The position numbers were made by a program, and so were the translations under genes. 64,000 nt of DNA from Firm-13 sp037143795 (GTDB lineage: Bacteria > Bacillota > Clostridia > Saccharofermentanales > Saccharofermentanaceae), in the NCBI GenBank assembly GCA_037143795.1, contig JBAWXZ010000004.1, positions 1 to 64,000 on the forward strand, given 5' to 3'. This document shows positions 25,096-32,993 of this stretch, one piece after another. The notes beneath the pieces were generated by a model. It ran no database searches, was not told the origin of the DNA, and saw only the letters and a program-made list of their open reading frames with translations. How positions within the stretch are numbered: position 1 is the first letter of the stretch; each line of letters starts with the position of its first letter.

Positions 25096-27480
25096 TTATG
25101 CCGCCGGTGTAACGGTGGCTGACGAATCTGTGCCTGTCTGAGAACCTGGAGCCGGTGTCGCAGTCACATCAAGTACATCCCCAATCGTTGCATCCGAGAT
25201 TACAAGGTTCTTATTCGCAGGATCAGGCACATTAAAATAAGCCTGCAGCAGCTTTTCAGCTATTACGGATGTGGACGAACCCCACTCTCCTTTTTCAACA
25301 ACGATTGCCAGGGCAACCTGCGGGTCGTCTGCGGGGGCATAACAAACAAATAGACCATTTGAATATTCTTTTCTGATATATTCAAAGCCCGTCTCTGCAG
25401 TACCTGTCTTACAGGCTAAAGTAATCGGGAAGCCAAGTAAATCTTTTGCAGTTCCCTGCGTATCCGTGATAACAGCTTTCATACCTTCCCTGATTATATC
25501 AAGAGTAGACTGGGAAATATTCAGCGGGGTTACTTCAGTTGACCCGGAATACAAAATAGTACCGTCTTCCGCTGTTACATTTTTAATCACATGCGGCGTA
25601 ACAAGTGTGTTGGTTGCAAGTGCGGCCGTATATCGCGCTAACTGGAGAATCGTAAAGCAATTATCAAACTGCCCGATGGAACTCTGTGCCGTATCCGCAG
25701 GAAACCACGTCTTGTCTTCGATTTTTTCGCGAAGAAGGCGTTTGGTCTCGCGGCTTGCACGGATTCCGACAATCTCTCCCGGAAGGTCGACTCCCGTCAA
25801 TTCACCAAGGCCCAGGGTCTGTCCCCACTTGTCAATTGCATCTATGCCGGTTTCGACACCCAGAAGCTGAAAGTAAATATTGCATGATGTAGCAAGCGCA
25901 CGCTGCAGTGTGAGCGGGCCGTGGCCGCCCACCGGAAATTCATGGCATCTCCAGAGCCAGTCGCCGATAGTAATCGGGCTCGAACATGTACGAGTACTGG
26001 AATCCGGCGTAATTTTGCCCGTTTCCAGCGCGGCAATAGCCGTAACCATTTTGAAAGTGGAACCGGGAGCGTACTGTGCCTGGATAGCCCGGTTCCATAG
26101 CGGTTTGTCGGCTTCCGTCTGCGCTTTATAATCTCCAAGGCCAAGATAATATTTGATCTGTTCCTTTGCCTGTGCATCGCCCTCCATAGCCAGCACAAAA
26201 TCACTCGGATCGAAGTTAGGATAGGAAATCATAGTCAAAATTCCGCCCGTTTTAACGTCAAGCATGACAACAGCACCGGCAGATGCTGTTGCATATTGCT
26301 TATCTACAGGTTTCCCCTGCTCAATTACTTTTGCTTCTGCAATATAGTCCTTCAGTGCATCCATCGCAACCTTCTGGAGCCTGGTATCGATCGTAAGGGT
26401 AACATTGGCTCCCGGCACCGGGTCGGTACCGATATTTTCCGGAAAAAAAGCACCTGCATCCTGATCACCTGTCCATATATTGTATGCCTTTGTACCGGAC
26501 TGGCCGTGCAGATACCGTTCCATCTGGTATTCCATCCCAATTTGTCCGATAATATCATCCAGTGAATAGCCCATATTGGTAAGAATGGCAAACTTCTCCT
26601 GGGAAATCTTGCCGACATATCCGATTACATGCGAAGATATCTCTGCCTGAGGCGAATACACTCTCCGGTATTCTTTTCCGGCTATGACTCCCATATATTT
26701 GAAATTTTGTTCAAGCAATGTATTGATCAGTTCCTGAGGAACATCCGTTGCTATTTTGATTGGCGTTCCGGTTGTATACGCCCAGTTATCCGCAAAAATC
26801 TGATAACGGATAAGGATAATCCTGTAAGCCTCCTGTGCCGTATATGATTTATCAATATGAAATTTATTACGTAGATACAGGAAAAAAATCTGCGGGTCAC
26901 TTTTCACATAATTATCTGTAAAAGTGACAACAGAATCAGATTTGGATTCTTTGAGTGCAAAAAGATTGCTGCTTACCTGCCAGGCTGTAATTTCGTCAGG
27001 AGTCTTCTGGAAAGTATAGGGATCAATTGTAAGATAATTGGTAAGATCGGCAACAGGAACCACATTATACTGGTCAAAAAGATATGACAAATCCAGAAGC
27101 ATGGCATTCAGGTTCGCATCATCTTTTTTTTCAGTATCCATTTTTGCATCAGCAATCAGAATTGTATTTACTTGTTCTGTTGAAGCAAGCATCACACCAT
27201 TGCAGTCTGTGATATTTCCGCGCGGCGCAGTAACGGTATACTGCCGTGAAACCCCGTCTGATGACGCAAGAATATTATTGGAGATATTGGAAAACTGCAG
27301 CGAAGCAGTCATGACCAGAATGACTATCCCGATCGAACACAGAATCATTCCAAAAACAGCAAACCGGCTTGTAAAAAAAGACTGGATTGCATTTGCCGGA
27401 CTGTTCTTCTCCATGGTGCCGGTGTCAACATGATCCTGATCAAAAACGTAAATTCCATTGTCTTTTATCTGATTTGCCAT
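25096..27480 (-). CDS. mrdA: Penicillin-binding protein 2 (elongasome transpeptidase)
   Basis: The class B transpeptidase crosslinks peptidoglycan for cell elongation. It has one membrane anchor (about 38-60), a large dimerisation/linker region and a transpeptidase domain with the three active-site motifs: STFK (catalytic S474, K477), SCN (532-534) and KTG (691-693). The 794 residues fit PBP2. The C-terminus carries a Thr/Ser/Pro tail. Its start overlaps the end of mreD by 16 bases with GGAGG 4 bases upstream. It follows mreC and mreD, the usual partners, so it belongs to the rod-shape machinery. Confidence 0.92.
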   Translation of the reverse strand: MANQIKDNGIYVFDQDHVDTGTMEKNSPANAIQSFFTSRFAVFGMILCSIGIVILVMTASLQFSNISNNILASSDGVSRQYTVTAPRGNITDCNGVMLASTEQVNTILIADAKMDTEKKDDANLNAMLLDLSYLFDQYNVVPVADLTNYLTIDPYTFQKTPDEITAWQVSSNLFALKESKSDSVVTFTDNYVKSDPQIFFLYLRNKFHIDKSYTAQEAYRIILIRYQIFADNWAYTTGTPIKIATDVPQELINTLLEQNFKYMGVIAGKEYRRVYSPQAEISSHVIGYVGKISQEKFAILTNMGYSLDDIIGQIGMEYQMERYLHGQSGTKAYNIWTGDQDAGAFFPENIGTDPVPGANVTLTIDTRLQKVAMDALKDYIAEAKVIEQGKPVDKQYATASAGAVVMLDVKTGGILTMISYPNFDPSDFVLAMEGDAQAKEQIKYYLGLGDYKAQTEADKPLWNRAIQAQYAPGSTFKMVTAIAALETGKITPDSSTRTCSSPITIGDWLWRCHEFPVGGHGPLTLQRALATSCNIYFQLLGVETGIDAIDKWGQTLGLGELTGVDLPGEIVGIRASRETKRLLREKIEDKTWFPADTAQSSIGQFDNCFTILQLARYTAALATNTLVTPHVIKNVTAEDGTILYSGSTEVTPLNISQSTLDIIREGMKAVITDTQGTAKDLLGFPITLACKTGTAETGFEYIRKEYSNGLFVCYAPADDPQVALAIVVEKGEWGSSTSVIAEKLLQAYFNVPDPANKNLVISDATIGDVLDVTATPAPGSQTGTDSSATVTPAA

Positions 27481-28049
27481 ACTTCCTCCGAAGCCAGTCT
27501 GTCCTCATCCGCGATTCTTTTTTCACCTCTTCTATATGGCCCGAGATACGAGAGCAGCAGAATCATGGGAAAGGAAATGGCCAAATTGATTGCAATCTGC
27601 GGCAGAATACTGTCAATCATAATTGCACTGACTGACAAATACATATGATCTCCGGCTGTCAGCAAAGGTACAAAATAATAAAGCAGATGCCCCAGTGCTT
27701 TATACACAAAAGTTATGAGGATAACCTGTACAAATCCAAGGGTTGCCCTGCTGTGAAATTTTTTCCCGAAAAGAAGTGACGAAATAATACCAATATACAG
27801 AAGAATCAGCATTCCTATTCCAAGGGTGGTACTTGCCAGCATGTCCCGCAAAAATCCCATGGAAAAACCTATGACTGCTCCGTCCATCGTACCGAAAAGA
27901 TATCCGGTCAGTATCACAAAAACCATCATAAAGTCCGCTGTTTGTCCTCGAAAGGATAACACCTGCGGGAAAGTAACCTGCAAAGTCGAAAAAAACAAAA
28001 TATAAATAATGTATAAGGCTATTTGCCGTATTCTATCGTTTCTGTTCAG
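27465..28049 (-). CDS. mreD: Rod shape-determining membrane protein MreD, probable CTG start
   Basis: The product is a 194-residue integral membrane protein with about five hydrophobic segments, in the position of mreD between mreC and mrdA. MreD supports the MreBCD-PBP2 elongasome. No ATG, GTG or TTG lies between the upstream ribosome binding site and the first membrane segment. GGAGG is followed after 8 bases by CTG at 28049, which would give MNRNDRIRQIALY and a normal length. The frame is open further upstream only because it overlaps mreC. The start is an inference from spacing. Confidence 0.75.
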   Translation of the reverse strand: MNRNDRIRQIALYIIYILFFSTLQVTFPQVLSFRGQTADFMMVFVILTGYLFGTMDGAVIGFSMGFLRDMLASTTLGIGMLILLYIGIISSLLFGKKFHSRATLGFVQVILITFVYKALGHLLYYFVPLLTAGDHMYLSVSAIMIDSILPQIAINLAISFPMILLLSYLGPYRRGEKRIADEDRLASEEVWQIR

Positions 28050-28080
28050 ACTGAATCCCTCCCTTCCCTGCAGTATATTT

Positions 28081-28968
28081 TCATGCTGCAGGTGTCGGTG
28101 TGAGCGTAACTGCGGCAGCCGTCTGAGTCTTCGGGACCATGATAAAAACATCTTTCAGACTTGAAATATCCACATATGGCTTCAATGTTGCATATCGGTT
28201 AAGCAGTGAGCTGTTATCAACAGACATAATGACCCCGACAGGAATACCTGCCGGGAAAAGGCCTCCGTCCCCGCTTGTTACAAGCACGTCTCCCACTTGA
28301 AGGCTGACCTGATCAGGGATCTGATCAACCTTGCAAAGCCCGTTTTCTTTAAGTTCGACTTCTCCGTGTACGGTAACAATAGCTCCGTTTACGGTGTTTA
28401 CTTTGGCACTTACCGTAAATCCTTCGTGCAATACCGGCAATACTTTGGAGGAGGAAACATCCGTTGACTGAATCCTGCCTACCAGGTTCATCTGTGCATC
28501 GACTACGGCATAGGAGGGGTTAATATCTGATATTGCGATGCCATTGCTGCTGCCGACATCAATTCGAATCACACTGAACCATTCATCAGCTTCGCGAGTA
28601 AGAATGGACGATCCATGTATGTCATAATTCTCAAAAGAATCCTTAATAAAAAAAGCATCTTTGAGTTCCTGCCACCTGATGGCAGCTTCTTTTCCCTGCT
28701 GAACCTCGTACTCCAGCTCAGCAATCTGCTTCTTCAAATCTGCATTCTCCTGTCGAATCGAAAGACCATCTGAAACCGCCGTGAAAAAATCAGAAATCTT
28801 ACTTCCTGTTCCCTGCACCAGCTTCTGAACAGGATCAATAATGACCGAAACCGGAGTCGTAATATTTTCCACCGGACTGCCCGGTATCTTGTCAAAAATA
28901 ATCACTGCCACAATAAGCAGTGTAACCAGAATTAGAATAAAGACTTTATTTGCCAAAAGCTTCCGCAA
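28081..28968 (-). CDS. mreC: Rod shape-determining protein MreC
   Basis: This about 295-residue bitopic protein has a short cytosolic end, one hydrophobic helix (FILILVTLLIVAVIIF), a coiled-coil (about 65-95, with LKKQIAELEYEVQQGKEA) and two beta-barrel-rich domains (DVGSSNGIA, VLVTSGDGGLFPAGIPVG). This matches MreC. It scaffolds PBP2 in the elongasome outside the membrane. The likely start is the TTG at 28968 (MRKLLANK), because AGAGG sits about 7 bases upstream; a TTG at 28986 is the upstream alternative. The C-terminal tail is proline/threonine-rich, like that of mrdA. Confidence 0.88.
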   Translation of the reverse strand: MRKLLANKVFILILVTLLIVAVIIFDKIPGSPVENITTPVSVIIDPVQKLVQGTGSKISDFFTAVSDGLSIRQENADLKKQIAELEYEVQQGKEAAIRWQELKDAFFIKDSFENYDIHGSSILTREADEWFSVIRIDVGSSNGIAISDINPSYAVVDAQMNLVGRIQSTDVSSSKVLPVLHEGFTVSAKVNTVNGAIVTVHGEVELKENGLCKVDQIPDQVSLQVGDVLVTSGDGGLFPAGIPVGVIMSVDNSSLLNRYATLKPYVDISSLKDVFIMVPKTQTAAAVTLTPTPAA

Positions 28969-29159
28969 AACCCGCACCTCTATCAAATTTAAACTCGTTC
29001 ATATATATCGCACAAATCATTGCGGTAATATATTCTGAACCCAAAACAAATTATATCAGGCCAAGTATACCATAGAATGAATCCGAGTTCTGCCTTACCG
29101 AAGCCACAATTCGCCTTTGCAGCTATCCGGTCCCTGGCATTTGTGTCTATCAGGTCCAG

Positions 29160-29852
29160 TCACAAACAGCCAAGCTCTTTGAGGCTTACACTTGAACCAT
29201 GACCCACTACAATGTGGTCAACTAATTCGATGCCTATCAAATCAGCCGCTTTCTGAAGCGCCTTTGTCGTCGCAATATCGTCAGGGCTGGGTTTAGGATC
29301 TCCGCTCGGATGATTATGTGCCAGTACAAAAGCTGCCGCATTGGCCTTTATGGCTTCCCGGAGAAGCTCACGGGGATAAATACCGGCCGAAGCAAGGCCG
29401 CCTGACGATATGGTGACATGGCGAATCACCCTGTGCCTTGTATCAAGAAGAAGTGTATGCACTTCTTCTTTTTTTAAATGAGTCATTTCATTTTCGAAAA
29501 TGGTGATGGCATCTTTGGGGCCGCCGATCTGCATGTTCTTCCAGAACGGATCGATGCGCATCGATCGCCTTCCCATTTCCATAGCCGCTTTGAGGGTAAT
29601 CGCCTTGACCCTTCCAAGTCCCTTGCACCCCCTGAGTTCCTCAATAGACAAATCGCGCAGGAAAGAAAGCCCCTCTCCGCGCGAATCCATCATGAGAATT
29701 TTCTGTGCAAGTTCCAGTGACGAGCTTCCTGCCGATCCGTTTTTGATGAGGATAGCTATAAGCTCTGCGTCTGAAAGTGATTTTTCCCCGCTTTCTTCGA
29801 GCCGTTCGTAAGGACGGCTCGAAAGGGGCAGTTCATGCATGGATTGTGTCAT
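29160..29852 (-). CDS. radC: RadC-family JAB/MPN-domain protein
   Basis: This 230-residue protein has an N-terminal helix-hairpin-helix region (about 60-80, GCKGLGRVKAITLKAA) and a C-terminal JAB/MPN metalloprotease-like domain. The zinc motif HNHPSGDPKPSPDD and upstream glutamate are in place. Despite its name the biochemical role is not settled. It is the first gene of the set that continues with mreC in many Clostridia, where mreB normally lies between them. The ATG at 29852 has GGAGG 8 bases upstream. Confidence 0.88.
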   Translation of the reverse strand: MTQSMHELPLSSRPYERLEESGEKSLSDAELIAILIKNGSAGSSSLELAQKILMMDSRGEGLSFLRDLSIEELRGCKGLGRVKAITLKAAMEMGRRSMRIDPFWKNMQIGGPKDAITIFENEMTHLKKEEVHTLLLDTRHRVIRHVTISSGGLASAGIYPRELLREAIKANAAAFVLAHNHPSGDPKPSPDDIATTKALQKAADLIGIELVDHIVVGHGSSVSLKELGCL

Positions 29853-29946
29853 ATCTGTTTCCTCCGTTTTCCTGCCGGAAACGAATTCAGATAACAACAA
29901 ATCACTTAAAACAAACTATCCGGCTGTTTTTCTGCTATTGTCAGAT

Positions 29947-30459
29947 TTATTTCATGCAGCACTGCTTATATTTTTTGCCGCTTCCGCAGGGACACGGATC
30001 ATTTCTTCCGATTTTTTCAATATGAACAATTTTGGATTTGCGAAAATCTTTAGTGATCTCAGCACGTTTTTCTTTGGTCAGAACATTGTCCCAGACAGTC
30101 AGCTTGAACAGCCATTCTGCCTTGGCATCATGCATATTCCAGAAAAGCTTCTCGTAGTCGATTTTCAAAGAAAGTTCTGTGTCTTTCTCGATGCTTTCCG
30201 GATGAAGTTCTTCCTGAAGGCTCGGATTGATACCGTCGATAAAGCCTGTGAAGACATCCATATCGTCTTCCTTAAATCCAAGAGCCTCAGCAAGTGCCGA
30301 TGCCGTACCCTCAGTGAGAGCGAGATTGTCCGGGTATGCCGCAAGAATGCGCCTGTATGCCTCCTGTTCAAGCTCATAATAATGTTGGACATAAGCCGAA
30401 TATTTAGTCTGATCAGATGTATCCTCGATTTTGGCGTTCCATTGTTCAAAATAATTCAT
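29947..30459 (-). CDS. SEC-C zinc-motif protein, function unknown
   Basis: The 170-residue protein ends with CPCGSGKKYKQCC, the SEC-C metal-binding motif that also closes SecA. The N-terminal ~140 residues are mostly helical and acidic, with no domain I recognise. The SEC-C motif often mediates contact with ribosomes or SecB-like partners; that role here is inference. The ATG at 30459 follows AGGAAAGGGA by a normal distance. It is on the same strand as icd and radC. Confidence 0.7.
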   Translation of the reverse strand: MNYFEQWNAKIEDTSDQTKYSAYVQHYYELEQEAYRRILAAYPDNLALTEGTASALAEALGFKEDDMDVFTGFIDGINPSLQEELHPESIEKDTELSLKIDYEKLFWNMHDAKAEWLFKLTVWDNVLTKEKRAEITKDFRKSKIVHIEKIGRNDPCPCGSGKKYKQCCMK

Positions 30460-30581
30460 ATTGTTCCCTTTCCTGTGATGCATTTTCTGATGTTCGAGTC
30501 CAATGAATGTATCAGGATCCCGGGATTTGATATGTTATTTCCGGGATACGCATGCTGATTAAGCAAAGGACAAAATTAAGA

Positions 30582-31778
30582 TTAAAGTCTGGCAGCTATT
30601 GCCTTAAGGAAATTCTCCGTTGTGACTACGTGAGCTTTGTCCTTTGGCATTAATGCGGCCAGGTCACCTGTAATCGTACCGGATTCAATAGTAGCGATTG
30701 AAGCTGCCTCAAGGCGCTGCGCAAATGCAACGAGTTCAGGCAGGTCATCAAGCTGTCCCCGCTTACTCAGGGCTCCGGACCAGGCATAAATTGTAGCCAT
30801 CGGATTTGTAGATGTCGACTCGCCCTTTAAATACTTATAGTAATGGCGTGTGACAGTGCCGTGGGCAGCTTCGTATTCATACTTTCCATCCGGAGAAACC
30901 AATACGGATGTCATCATTGCCAGGCTGCCGCAGGCCGATGCAACCATATCCGACATCACGTCTCCATCGTAATTCTTACATGCCCACAGAATGCCGCCCT
31001 CAGAACGCATGATGCGTGCCACCAGGTCATCAATCAGTGTATAAAAATAGGAAATGCCCGCTGCTAAAAAAGCATCCTGGAATTCTGATTCAAAAATCTC
31101 CTGGAAAATATCCTTGAAACGATGATCATAAGTCTTTGAGATAGTATCCTTTGTCGCAAACCACAAATCCTGATGAATATCGAGCGCATAAGTAAAGCAG
31201 GATCGTGCAAATGCAGTGATCGATTTATCGGTATTGTGCATTCCAAGAACCACGCCCGGACCATCAAACTCATGTATCATCTGTGTTTTTATCGAGCCGT
31301 CAGGATATGTTACCATCAGCTCGACGGTTGCCGGTCCGGAAATCAGCATTTCAGAATCCCTGTAAACATCTCCGTAAGCGTGACGCGCCAATGTAATCGG
31401 TTTTTTCCAGCAGGATACAAAGGGAGAAATGTCTTTAACCAGAATAGGGGCGCGGAAAACCGTGCCGTCAAGAATCGCACGAATAGTGCCATTCGGACTC
31501 CTCCACATCTTTTTAAGGGAGTATTCCTCCATTCTCTGTGCATTCGGGGTTATAGTCGCACATTTTACTGCAACACCCAGTTCACGCGTGCGGTTTGCGG
31601 AGGCGACGGTAATCTGATCATTTGTAGCATCTCTGTTAACGAGAGAAAGGTCAAAGTATTCTGTCTTCAGGTCAACAAACGGAATTAAAAGAATATCCTT
31701 TATCTGCTTCCAGATAATACGGGTCATCTCATCCCCATCCATCTCTACCAGCGGTGTTTTCATTTGAATTTTGGCCAT
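30582..31778 (-). CDS. icd: NADP-dependent isocitrate dehydrogenase
   Basis: This 398-residue enzyme resembles the homodimeric NADP-type isocitrate dehydrogenase common to mitochondria and some bacteria, not the E. coli form. It starts MAKIQMKTPLVEMDGDEMTR, and has GWKKP-like and SPNGTIRA substrate-binding segments and the metal-binding DDLVARIMRSEGG and YDGDVMSD. It converts isocitrate to 2-oxoglutarate, supplying glutamate precursors and NADPH. The ATG at 31778 follows GGGAGG by 7 bases. Confidence 0.93.
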   Translation of the reverse strand: MAKIQMKTPLVEMDGDEMTRIIWKQIKDILLIPFVDLKTEYFDLSLVNRDATNDQITVASANRTRELGVAVKCATITPNAQRMEEYSLKKMWRSPNGTIRAILDGTVFRAPILVKDISPFVSCWKKPITLARHAYGDVYRDSEMLISGPATVELMVTYPDGSIKTQMIHEFDGPGVVLGMHNTDKSITAFARSCFTYALDIHQDLWFATKDTISKTYDHRFKDIFQEIFESEFQDAFLAAGISYFYTLIDDLVARIMRSEGGILWACKNYDGDVMSDMVASACGSLAMMTSVLVSPDGKYEYEAAHGTVTRHYYKYLKGESTSTNPMATIYAWSGALSKRGQLDDLPELVAFAQRLEAASIATIESGTITGDLAALMPKDKAHVVTTENFLKAIAARL

Positions 31779-31880
31779 TCTTTATTCCTCCCGTGACTTT
31801 GTGGAAATCCAACTGATTTTATACTAATAACAGCATGCAGTCAAATGAGAAAAGCAGGCTCCCGGAGTTACTGCGTCGGC

Positions 31881-32957
31881 TTACTGTGCCTTCTGTACAG
31901 TACCTTTTCCGGCACTGACCAAAAGTGTTTCCATGGAAAGACGGTCTTCAATCTGTCCCGTTTTTACGGAAAAATCAGAAGAGGCACATGCTTCATACAG
32001 ATCTGTCAGTTCGCTCATCTGGAAATACCGGGCCTGGGATGAAAGATTCCTGGCCACAAAAGGAACAACCCTTAAAACTGACATTATTTTCTCAGGTTGA
32101 CCCAGCTCCTTGGCACAAATCAACTGCCGCAGATGTCTTGCCAGCATGAATCGAATCTTCGGAACAGGTTCCTTCATGGAAATAAGCGTATCCAAAACGG
32201 TAAGCGCACGACCGATATTTCTTGCACCTATTGCATCAGTCATCTGAAAAATCGATCCTCTGATATCAGGAATGCAAATCATTTCAATTTCGTTAATCGT
32301 TACTTCCGAAAGACCGGTACCGGCACAGTAGAGTACGATTTTTTGAATTTCATTGCTCAAAACCCTCATACTGCCTTCCGTGCGGTCAACAAGACTGTTG
32401 ATTGCCTCCATCGTGATCCGGACATTTTCTTTGCGAAGTGCGGACGCGACCCATTTGCATAAAGCATCCGTACTCTGACGATCGACGGTAACGAGCATGC
32501 CGTTCTGAGAGACGGAATCCAGCAGAAGTTTTTTGCGTTTATCCAGCTTATCTTCGATGAATATGAGGCAGCAAAAATCGGGGATATCGGAAAAAAGTGA
32601 CGTGTATTTCTTGCTAATATCGACACTTTCCGGGGAACGAGCTGCAAACAGTCCCGAGTTTTTAATAATTATCATTCGTTCGGCTGATAAAAACGGAGGC
32701 GTGCGAACCATTTCAATAAGAGCATCCGGATCTCCGGCACTTGATGTCCAATCGGACGTATATGAATCTGCGTCCTGGCACCCGGGCGCAATAAACAGAC
32801 GGGCAAGTGCACGGACGGCCCTGTCTATCAGATACTCTTCCTCACCGGACAGGACATAAAGATGAGCAGTCTTATTGTTTTTAAGATCTGCTGCAAGTTC
32901 AGCATAGGTATGAATAAGCAGTCCTTTGCCCGCAGACGGACTTTTTTCTTTTGCCAT
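31881..32957 (-). CDS. holA: DNA polymerase III subunit delta
   Basis: The 358-residue protein has the HolA layout: AAA-like N-terminal domain starting AHLYVLSGEEEYLIDRAV (no intact Walker A, as usual for delta), domain II, and the C-terminal collar-like domain with FMLARHLRQL. It opens the sliding clamp during replication. It starts at ATG 32957 with AGAGG 5 bases upstream and lies directly after comEC, a linkage seen widely in Firmicutes. Confidence 0.92.
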   Translation of the reverse strand: MAKEKSPSAGKGLLIHTYAELAADLKNNKTAHLYVLSGEEEYLIDRAVRALARLFIAPGCQDADSYTSDWTSSAGDPDALIEMVRTPPFLSAERMIIIKNSGLFAARSPESVDISKKYTSLFSDIPDFCCLIFIEDKLDKRKKLLLDSVSQNGMLVTVDRQSTDALCKWVASALRKENVRITMEAINSLVDRTEGSMRVLSNEIQKIVLYCAGTGLSEVTINEIEMICIPDIRGSIFQMTDAIGARNIGRALTVLDTLISMKEPVPKIRFMLARHLRQLICAKELGQPEKIMSVLRVVPFVARNLSSQARYFQMSELTDLYEACASSDFSVKTGQIEDRLSMETLLVSAGKGTVQKAQ

Positions 32958-32993
32958 TGTTTCCTCTTTTTCCGATTTTCCATTTTATCGGTT

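Noticed and set aside
29853..29946. Small gene between the SEC-C protein and radC
   Set aside because: Only short shadow frames exist and none has a ribosome binding site.
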